The notes below the pieces were generated by a model. It worked only from the letters and a program-made list of their open reading frames with translations. It was not told the origin of the DNA and ran no database searches. From positions 1-64,000 of the forward strand of contig JBCBEX010000004.1 of NCBI GenBank assembly GCA_038528235.1: 64,000 nucleotides of DNA, written 5' to 3'. Made by a program: the position numbers and the translations under genes. Positions 58,295 through 64,000 of this stretch are shown here, piece after piece. Origin of the DNA: JBCBEX01 sp038528235 (GTDB lineage: Bacteria; Bacteroidota; Rhodothermia; Rhodothermales; Rubricoccaceae). Each line of letters opens with the position of its first letter. The first letter of the stretch is position 1.

Positions 58295-59956
58295 ATGGCC
58301 GACCAGCCACTCTCCGACGACGCCCAGCGTCCCCTCTACATCGACGAGGGGGCCGCGCCCTCCTATCCGCTCGAGAAGCTCACGAGTAGCCGTCGGCACA
58401 GCCGTCCCACCAACGTGGTCGCGCTGCACGAGCAGGCGGGCCGCGTCCCACCGCAAGCGACCGACGTCGAGCAGTCGGTGCTCGGGGCCATGCTCATCGA
58501 GCGCGAGGCGATCCCGAAGGCCATCGAGATCCTCGCGCCGGACGCGTTCTACGACCAGCGGCACCGCCGCATCTACGAGGCCGTGCTCGCCCTCTTCGAA
58601 CGCGGCAACCCGGTCGACCTCATCACGCTCACCGAAGAGCTGAAGCGCGCCGGCCAGTTCGAGGGCATCGGCGGCTACTACCTCTCGGAGCTGACCACGA
58701 AGGTCGCGAGCGCGGCCAACGTGGAGTACCACGCGCGCATCATCGCGGAAAAGGCGCTGCTCCGCAAGATGATCGAGACGATGACCGGCGTTGTCGGGCA
58801 GGCCTACGACCCCGGCACCGACGCCTTTGACCTCCTCGATCGGGCCGAGCGCGACATCTTCCAGATCTCGGAGAGTCAGCTCCGCAAGGGCGCCGCTTCG
58901 CTCTCGAACGTGATCAAGGGCACGCTCGAACACCTCCAGGCCATCCACGGCCGCGAGGGCGGCATCACGGGCGTCCCCTCGGGCTTCCACAAGCTCGACG
59001 ACATGACGGGCGGCTGGCAGCCCTCTGACCTCGTTATTATTGCGGCGAGGCCCTCCATGGGCAAGACTGCGTTGACCTTGGCGATGGCCCGGAACGCGGC
59101 GCTGCACCCGGAGCATCCGGCGGGCGTGGCCATCTTCTCGCTGGAGATGAGCGCGGGGCAGCTCGCGCAGCGCCTCCTCACCTCCGAGGCCCGCATCGAC
59201 GCGCAGGCGGCGCGCACGGGCCGCCTCTCCGACGACGACTGGCCGCGCCTGGCCCGCGCCGCGGGCGTCCTGGCCAACGCGCCCATCTTCATCGACGACA
59301 CGCCTGGGTTGGGCATCCTCGAACTGCGCGCCAAGTGCCGGCGCCTCAAGGCCGAGCACGACATCGGGATGGTGGTGGTGGACTACCTCCAGCTCATGCA
59401 CGGCACGTCGACGGGGCGCGGAGGCAGCCGCGAGCAGGAAATTGCGCAGATCAGCCGCTCGCTGAAGGCCCTAGCCAAGGAGATCGACGTGCCGGTGATC
59501 GCGCTCTCGCAGCTCTCCCGCGCCGTCGAGACGCGCGGCGGCGACAAGCGGCCCATCGTCTCGGACCTCCGCGAGTCGGGCTCCATCGAGCAGGACGCCG
59601 ACGTGGTCGGCTTTATCTACCGCGCCGAGCGCTACGGCATCACGACCGACGAGCACGGCAACTCGACGGAAGGCCTCGCTGAGATCATCCTCGGCAAGCA
59701 GCGCAACGGCCCGATCGGCACGGTGAAGGTGGCGTTCGTGAACCGCTACGCCCGCTTCGAGAACCTGCAGTACGCCCAGCCGAGCCCCTATGGCGGCGGC
59801 ACTGACTACGCCGCGTTCGACAGCGGCGGCGGCTACGGGGACGCGGGCAGCTTCGGCGGCGACGCCGACTCTGGCTATGGGGGCGGCTTCGACCAGGGCG
59901 GCGGCTTCGCGGGCAGCCCGCCCCCGCTACCCTCGGGCGGCGACGCGCCGTTTTAG
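58295..59956 (+). CDS. dnaB: Replicative DNA helicase DnaB
   Basis: Hexameric 5'-3' helicase of the replication fork. 553 residues. The N-terminal domain (about 50-150, PPQATDVEQSVLGAMLIEREAIPKAIEIL) is joined by a linker helix to the RecA-like domain: GVPSGFHKLDDMTGGW, Walker A RPSMGKTALTLAMA, Walker B VVVDYLQLMHG, arginine finger region LRESGSIEQDADVVGFIYR. The C-terminus ends in a Gly-rich tail (residues about 505-553) finishing GGDAPF, much like the tail of a single-strand-binding protein. ATG at 58295. Confidence 0.97.
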   Translation: MADQPLSDDAQRPLYIDEGAAPSYPLEKLTSSRRHSRPTNVVALHEQAGRVPPQATDVEQSVLGAMLIEREAIPKAIEILAPDAFYDQRHRRIYEAVLALFERGNPVDLITLTEELKRAGQFEGIGGYYLSELTTKVASAANVEYHARIIAEKALLRKMIETMTGVVGQAYDPGTDAFDLLDRAERDIFQISESQLRKGAASLSNVIKGTLEHLQAIHGREGGITGVPSGFHKLDDMTGGWQPSDLVIIAARPSMGKTALTLAMARNAALHPEHPAGVAIFSLEMSAGQLAQRLLTSEARIDAQAARTGRLSDDDWPRLARAAGVLANAPIFIDDTPGLGILELRAKCRRLKAEHDIGMVVVDYLQLMHGTSTGRGGSREQEIAQISRSLKALAKEIDVPVIALSQLSRAVETRGGDKRPIVSDLRESGSIEQDADVVGFIYRAERYGITTDEHGNSTEGLAEIILGKQRNGPIGTVKVAFVNRYARFENLQYAQPSPYGGGTDYAAFDSGGGYGDAGSFGGDADSGYGGGFDQGGGFAGSPPPLPSGGDAPF

Positions 59957-59977
59957 CCACGCAGCCCCGCCCTCCTG

Positions 59978-60601
59978 ATGGCCCGCAAACGCCTCATCGT
60001 CGGCCTCGGTAACCCCGGCCCCGAATACGAAGCAACGCGCCACAACGTCGGCTTCATGGTGGTGGACCACCTCGCCGAGACGGTGGGCGTGGCCCCGCTT
60101 CGGCGCAATCTAGCGGCGTCGCTAGCGGACGAGGCGAGCCACCGAGGCCGCGCGCTCGTGCTGGCGAAGCCTCAGACGTACATGAACCGCTCCGGCGAGG
60201 CCGTCCGCGCGCTCACCCGCCGCTACGGCCTCACGCCCGACGACCTGGTAGTGGTCTACGACGACCTCGCCCTGCCCCTCGGCGCCGTCCGGCTGCGCGG
60301 CAAGGGCGGAGCTGGCGGCCACAACGGCATCCAGGACATCATCGACACGCTGGGGACGAGCGCCTTCCCGCGCATCCGCGTCGGCATCGGGAGCAACTTC
60401 GGGCGAGGCCAGCAGGTCCGCTACGTCCTCGCACCGTTCGACGCCGACGAAGCGGAAGCCCGCGACGAAGCCGTGAGCTTCGCTGCTAAAGCGGCGCTTT
60501 CGTTTGTCCGCGATGGCCTGATGACGGCCATGAACCGTTACAATCGGAAAGAGCCCCCCGGCGCAGCCAAGACCAAGCCTTCGAGCACCGCCTCGGAGTG
60601 A
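59978..60601 (+). CDS. pth: Peptidyl-tRNA hydrolase
   Basis: Releases tRNA from stalled peptidyl-tRNA. 207 residues. RLIVGLGNPGPEYEATRHNVGFMVVDHLAE (catalytic His in RHNVG), KPQTYMNRSGEAVRAL, VYDDLALPLGAVRLRGKGGAGGHNGIQDII and PRIRVGIGS, all in the standard order. A Lys/Ser-rich C-terminal tail follows. It reads 22 bases after dnaB in the same direction and may be co-transcribed. Confidence 0.97.
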   Translation: MARKRLIVGLGNPGPEYEATRHNVGFMVVDHLAETVGVAPLRRNLAASLADEASHRGRALVLAKPQTYMNRSGEAVRALTRRYGLTPDDLVVVYDDLALPLGAVRLRGKGGAGGHNGIQDIIDTLGTSAFPRIRVGIGSNFGRGQQVRYVLAPFDADEAEARDEAVSFAAKAALSFVRDGLMTAMNRYNRKEPPGAAKTKPSSTASE

Positions 60602-60652
60602 GGCCTCCACTGGCGAGCACCCAGTCGCATGGCGCTGCGGCGAGGCGCGCGC

Positions 60653-60695
60653 AAAAAAGGCGATGCGGGCCGACGTGACCGCCGACCCGCATCGC
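60653..60695 (-). terminator. Intrinsic terminator of the rplY transcript
   Basis: On the minus strand GCGATGCGGG (60695-60686) pairs with CCCGCATCGC (60669-60660), then CC and six T (60658-60653). It starts 24 bases past the rplY stop; on the plus strand there is no T run. Confidence 0.85.
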
Positions 60696-60718
60696 AGTAG
60701 AGCTCGGGGGCTGAGGAT

Positions 60719-61354
60719 CTACTCCTCGCCGCCTTCGGTCTCGCCCTCGGCAGCCTCTTCGCCGCCTTCCGCTGCGTCGGCGTCCTCGTCGTCGAGGAGG
60801 CCACCGCGCTTCGGAGCCGCGACCGTGGCGACCGTGCGGCGCGGGTCCGTGAGGATCTCGGCATCCGGCACGCTCAGCAGGTCAACGTGGACCGTGTCGC
60901 CGATCTTGAGCTCGGAGACGTCGACCTGGACAACCGACGGGATGTTCTTCGGCAGGCAGGAGATCTCCAGGAAGTTGAGAGCCTGCACGAGGCGGCCACC
61001 CGCCTTCACGCCCGGCGCGGAGCCAGCGCCGGTGAGGCGGACTGGAATGCGCAGCGCCACCGCCTCGCCCGCGTCAAGCGCGAGGAAGTCGGCGTGCAGC
61101 GGGTCGTCCGAGACGGGGTGGTAGTCCACCTTCTTGAGGATGCACTCGTAGGTCTGGCCGCCGAGGTCGACCTCGACGCGGTGCATCTCAGCGGTGAAGA
61201 TGAGCGGGCGCAGGGCGAGCTTGGGCACGCGGAAGTGCACGGGCTCCTGGTGGGGGCCGTAGAGCACGCAGGGGACCTCGCCGTCGCGGCGGACGGCCTT
61301 GGTGGCGCTCTTGCCGAGGTCGCGCGCCTGCGCGTCGAGCTTGATGACGTCCAT
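60719..61354 (-). CDS. rplY: 50S ribosomal protein L25/CTC
   Basis: 211 residues: the RNA-binding L25 domain (to about 95, ARDLGKSATKAVRRDGEVPCVLYG, IFTAEMHRVEVDLGGQTYECILKKVDYHP) plus the TL5/CTC C-terminal beta domain (ALRIPVRLTGAGSAPGVKAGG, FLEISCLPKNIPSVVQVDVSEL, IGDTVHVDLL). An acidic tail rich in Glu and Asp ends the protein. Binds 5S rRNA. It is 42 bases downstream of prs in the same direction, the common prs-ctc arrangement, and ends in a strong terminator. Confidence 0.96.
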   Translation of the reverse strand: MDVIKLDAQARDLGKSATKAVRRDGEVPCVLYGPHQEPVHFRVPKLALRPLIFTAEMHRVEVDLGGQTYECILKKVDYHPVSDDPLHADFLALDAGEAVALRIPVRLTGAGSAPGVKAGGRLVQALNFLEISCLPKNIPSVVQVDVSELKIGDTVHVDLLSVPDAEILTDPRRTVATVAAPKRGGLLDDEDADAAEGGEEAAEGETEGGEE

Positions 61355-61396
61355 GGGGGTTGGGGTTATCGGCTGCGAGCGCGCCCGCAGCGTGGG

Positions 61397-62341
61397 TTAT
61401 TCAACAAAAAGGGTAGAGATCGACTCGTCGGCGTAGATGCGGTGGATGGCATCGGCGAAGAGCGGGGCCACGGAGATGACCTTGATCTTGTCGCTCGTGC
61501 GGGTGAGCGGGATCGTGTCGGTGACCACGAGGCGCTTGATGGCCGAGGCTTCGAGACGGTCGTAGGCCGGGCCGGAGAGCAGCGCGTGCGTGGCGAAGGC
61601 CTCGACGGAGAGCGCGCCCTCGTTCATGAGCGCGTCGGCCGCGTTGCAGAGCGTGCCGGCCGTGTCCACGAGGTCGTCGATCATTAGCACGTGCCGGTCC
61701 TCGACCTCGCCGATGATGCTCATCACCTCGGCGACGTTCGAGCGCGGGCGGCGCTTGTCGATGATCGCGAAGTCGGCGCCGAGGCGGCTGGCGTAGGAGC
61801 GCGCCACCTTCACCGAGCCGAGGTCGGGCGCGACGACGACGAGGTTGTCCGGCAGCGAGTCGCGCACCTGCTCGAAGTAGACCGCCGAGCCGTAGAGGTG
61901 ATCGACGGGGATGTCGACGAAGCCCTGGATCTGGGCCGCGTGGAGGTCCATCGTGAGGATGCGATCCACGCCGACCGTCTCCAGCATGTTGCAGCACACC
62001 TTCGCGCCGATGGAGACGCGGGGCTGGTCCTTGCGGTCCTGGCGGGCATAGCCGAAGTAGGGAATCACCGCCGTGATGCGGCTCGCCGAGGCCCGCCGCG
62101 CTGCGTCGATCATGAAGAGCAACTCCATCCAGTGGTCGCCGGGCGCGGGGGTGCACTGGATGATGAAGAGGTCCGTGCCACGGATGGACTCCTCGTAGCG
62201 GACGTAGATCTCGCCGTCGGAGAAATTGCGGAGGCTCACGTGGCCCAAGTCGCGCCCATAGTCCTCGGCGATGGCGCGCGCCAACGCAGGGTTGGAGCGG
62301 CCGGCAAAGATCGAGACGGGCGGGACAGCGTGGGGGAGCAT
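61397..62341 (-). CDS. prs: Ribose-phosphate pyrophosphokinase (PRPP synthetase)
   Basis: Makes PRPP for nucleotide, NAD, His and Trp synthesis. 314 residues. Class I features: IFAGRSNPALARAIAEDYG, RNFSDGEIYVRYEESIRGTDLFII, VIPYFGYARQDRKDQPRVSIGAKV (flexible loop), TMDLHAAQIQGFVDIPVDHL and the PRPP loop VLMIDDLVDTAGTLCNAA. ATG at 62341. An inverted octamer-array element lies directly upstream, between prs and tRNA-Gln, in what would be the leader or promoter zone. Confidence 0.97.
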   Translation of the reverse strand: MLPHAVPPVSIFAGRSNPALARAIAEDYGRDLGHVSLRNFSDGEIYVRYEESIRGTDLFIIQCTPAPGDHWMELLFMIDAARRASASRITAVIPYFGYARQDRKDQPRVSIGAKVCCNMLETVGVDRILTMDLHAAQIQGFVDIPVDHLYGSAVYFEQVRDSLPDNLVVVAPDLGSVKVARSYASRLGADFAIIDKRRPRSNVAEVMSIIGEVEDRHVLMIDDLVDTAGTLCNAADALMNEGALSVEAFATHALLSGPAYDRLEASAIKRLVVTDTIPLTRTSDKIKVISVAPLFADAIHRIYADESISTLFVE

Positions 62342-62346
62342 CGTCT

Positions 62347-62446
62347 GTGTGGACGTGTGGATGTATGGACGTATGAACGTGAAGACGTGCGATCTAGGAC
62401 TCAGGAAGACCCACCTTCACACGTTCATACGTTCACACCTCCATAC
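62347..62446. repeat. Octamer-array inverted repeat between tRNA-Gln and prs
   Basis: Left array 62347-62394: GTGTGGAC, GTGTGGAT, GTATGGAC, GTATGAAC, GTGAAGAC, GTGCGATC. The right array, read on the minus strand from 62446: GTATGGAG, GTGTGAAC, GTATGAAC, GTGTGAAG. They face each other over about 15 bases. It occupies the gap from 6 bases before the prs ATG to 10 bases past the tRNA. The same words recur at 46655-46678. Confidence 0.85.
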
Positions 62447-62455
62447 TCAACGAGG

Positions 62456-62528
62456 TTGCCCGACCAGGACTCGAACCTGGAACCCCCACATCCAAAGTGT
62501 GGTGCTCTGCCAATTGAGCTATCGGGCA
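62456..62528 (-). tRNA. tRNA-Gln (anticodon UUG)
   Basis: Acceptor TGCCCGA pairs with TCGGGCA; D-arm GCTCAATTGGCAGAGC, anticodon loop CTTTGGA (anticodon TTG, Gln) with a 5-base stem CCACA/TGTGG, and T-arm CCAGGTTCGAGTCCTGG. Discriminator A at 62456; CCA is not encoded (CCT follows). No intron. Confidence 0.96.
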
Positions 62529-62590
62529 GGCGACGCACGCTCCGAAAACGCCCGCGTCGAGCGCGCATGGATGTAGTGCGTACAGAGTTT

Positions 62591-62621
62591 CAAAGATAGA
62601 ACGGGCTCGGCGGCGCGTCAA
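62591..62621 (-). promoter_or_regulatory. Promoter for tRNA-Gln (Bacteroidota type)
   Basis: On the minus strand TTG (62621-62619), exactly 20 bases, then TATCTTTG (62598-62591), a full match to TTTG-N19/21-TAnnTTTG. The expected start lies near 62584, about 55 bases upstream of the mature tRNA. Confidence 0.72.
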
Positions 62622-62743
62622 CGCGGGGGTGGGCTCCGGGCCCCCCTAAGCAGGTGTCTTGCCCGGCTTTTCACCCACAGGAGACCGTTCGGCTCGGCTC
62701 GGCGTAGCTTGGCGACTGGTTTTTTCGCCCTCCCGCGCTGTTC

Positions 62744-63559
62744 GTGCTCGCCCCGCTCCTGTCCCAAGTTCCCTATCTCGACCCCGACGAGCAGCATGCC
62801 ATCGGCGTACTGGGAGGGCTTGGACCCTACGCGGGCCTCGACCTCGTGCGGACACTCTTCGACGAAACCGAAGCGCACCGCGATCAGGAGCACCTGCCGG
62901 TGACGCTGATCTCGTATCCAGGGCGTATCCCGGACCGCGCGACGTGGATCGCGGACCAGGACGCCCCGAGCCCGGTCCCAGCAATGGTGGAGATCTTGCG
63001 CCGCCTCGACAACGCGGGCTGCGCCGTGGCAGGCATCCCCTGCAACACCGCCCATGCGCCGGTCCTGTTCGACCATCTCAGCGACGCGCTTAGCATCGAG
63101 GGACGCAGCCTGAAGCTGCTCCACATCATCGACGCCATCGTGGCACACGTGGCGGAGGTGGCACCGGAGGCCCAACGGATCGGCGTGCTCGCGACCTCGT
63201 CGTCGATCCAGAATCGCCTGCATGCGATCGGCCTGGAAGCCGCCGGCCTGGAGGCGGTCCGTCCCGATCCCGACGTGCAGGAGGCGCTCGTCCAGCCGAC
63301 GATCTACGACGACACGTGGGGCCTGAAGGCGCAGAGCCAGCCGACGGCGCGGGCACGGCAGCACCTGCTCGACGCCATCGACCACCTGAAGGCCAAGGGC
63401 GCCGAGGCGGTCATTCTGGGCTGCACGGAGCTCCCGCTCGCCATTCCCGAGCTTGAGGTGGTAGGCCTGCCGATGGTCAACTCGACGCGGGCGCTGGCGC
63501 GGGCGCTCATCCGCGCGACGCACCCCGCGAAGCTGCGGCCCGTGACGGTGGCGGTCTGA
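62744..63559 (+). CDS. Aspartate/glutamate racemase-family protein
   Basis: 271 residues, GTG start at 62744. Two Cys-centred halves typical of PLP-independent amino-acid racemases: AVAGIPCNTAHAPVLF and AEAVILGCTELPLAIPE, with the start GVLGGLGPYAGLDLV. Both catalytic cysteines are present. Likely an Asp or Glu racemase, hydantoin racemase or a relative. It could supply D-Glu for the cell wall, but a dedicated MurI may exist elsewhere, so the substrate is open. Confidence 0.9.
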   Translation: MLAPLLSQVPYLDPDEQHAIGVLGGLGPYAGLDLVRTLFDETEAHRDQEHLPVTLISYPGRIPDRATWIADQDAPSPVPAMVEILRRLDNAGCAVAGIPCNTAHAPVLFDHLSDALSIEGRSLKLLHIIDAIVAHVAEVAPEAQRIGVLATSSSIQNRLHAIGLEAAGLEAVRPDPDVQEALVQPTIYDDTWGLKAQSQPTARARQHLLDAIDHLKAKGAEAVILGCTELPLAIPELEVVGLPMVNSTRALARALIRATHPAKLRPVTVAV

Positions 63560-63765
63560 AGAGCCGACCGAAGGCGATGACGATCGGGCTTGACACCTTG
63601 CCCCGGTCGCCACACCTTCTCGACCCGCAGACCCGCCGCTGGCATTTTCGCAGCGGCTTCGTACATTCCCCGCGCGTCCTCATCATCCGCCCCTGTGCTG
63701 CCTCTGGATCTTCGATACTGACCACCCCTCCGTTCGGCCCCGGGTTTCCACCCCGCTTTGCGCCC
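63560..63765. other. Gap before the glycosylphosphotransferase gene
   Basis: 206 bases; no gene, no strong hairpin and no convincing Bacteroidota promoter seen. It must contain the racemase transcript end and the promoter of the next gene. Confidence 0.35.
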
Positions 63766-64000
63766 ATGCTCAAGGAACAGAGTCAGTTTCTCCAACGCAG
63801 CCTCTTCGTCGCGGACCTCGCGCTGATCGCCCTCGGGTGGGTGATCGCCTACGCGCTGCGTTTCGGTCTCTTGCATCCCGCTTCGCCCTACGCGCTCGAC
63901 GGGCTCATCGCGGCGCTGCCTCTCGCTAACGCCGAGGACATACCAGGCCTCGCCCTCTACCTCGGCTACCTCCCGGGCGTGCTGGTGATCTGGGGGCTGA
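63766..64000 (+). CDS. Probable polyprenyl glycosylphosphotransferase, N-terminal part (runs off the window)
   Basis: 78 codons from MLKEQSQFLQRSLFVADLALIALGWVIAYALRFGL. Two hydrophobic helices (LFVADLALIALGWVIAYALRF and DIPGLALYLGYLPGVLVIWGL) fit the membrane head of WcaJ/exopolysaccharide glycosylphosphotransferases, which attach the first sugar phosphate to undecaprenyl phosphate. The catalytic domain lies beyond the window, so the family call rests on the N-terminal pattern only. Confidence 0.6.
   Translation, partial: MLKEQSQFLQRSLFVADLALIALGWVIAYALRFGLLHPASPYALDGLIAALPLANAEDIPGLALYLGYLPGVLVIWGL

Overview
The window is GC-rich chromosomal DNA from a member of the Bacteroidota/Rhodothermota lineage; a Rhodothermia relative (Salinibacter, Rubrivirga or Rubricoccus type) is the best guess. 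The evidence is a SusC/SusD pair, C-terminal sorting-type domains, promoters of the TTG-N20-TAnnTTTG kind used by Bacteroidota sigma factors, weak or absent Shine-Dalgarno sites, and a complete dcw cluster without murF. The organism assignment is inference; the gene families are read from the protein sequences.

Layout. 1-3992 (minus): pyrR-pyrB junction, a membrane protein and a histidine kinase. 4056-9583 (minus): alpha/beta hydrolase, SusD lipoprotein and SusC receptor. 9968-26639 (minus): division and cell-wall cluster in the order mraZ, rsmH, ftsL, ftsI-type PBP, murE, mraY, murD, ftsW, murG, murC, ftsQ, ftsA, ftsZ, with an MraZ-type operator in front. 26983-30678: a divergent LexA-like repressor with its own palindromic operators, a LytTR/LytS-type two-component pair and a dihaem cytochrome c. 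30916-33822: a membrane pyrophosphatase fused to a periplasmic OmpA-like domain. 34236-46639: an M14-like secreted protein, aquaporin, a membrane-protein/regulator operon, UppS, a CreD-like protein, an M36 metalloprotease with a His-rich linker, a 16-residue-repeat surface protein and a MarC protein. 47014-51164: tripartite export genes (TolC, membrane fusion protein, ABC ATPase) interrupted by a four-helix-bundle gene. 52046-64000: ribBA, pfkA, a lipoprotein, an exonuclease, an LCCL lipoprotein, a family-4 UDG homologue, dnaB, pth, rplY, prs, tRNA-Gln, a racemase and the start of a polyprenyl glycosylphosphotransferase.

The most striking feature is not a conventional gene. At least a dozen gene junctions contain arrays of degenerate 7- or 8-base words, often two arrays in inverted orientation, fitting tightly between one gene's stop codon and the next gene's start and sometimes supplying those codons. 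Several unrelated junctions share the same word. At 49190-49682 two 31-base inverted arrays (26 of 31 identical) bracket a four-helix-bundle (S23/IVS-type) gene and little else. The empty arrays elsewhere look like the same element without its gene, an arrangement like REP sequences and their RAYT genes. I infer that this may be an undescribed family of small mobile or amplifying elements.

Other unusual points: a LexA homologue that has lost all three self-cleavage determinants; FtsZ with two FtsA-binding-type tail peptides; a run of four hairpins with nearly identical 7-base loops between rsmH and ftsL; FtsL with a histone-H1-like basic extension; and a family-4 UDG without its iron-sulfur cysteines.
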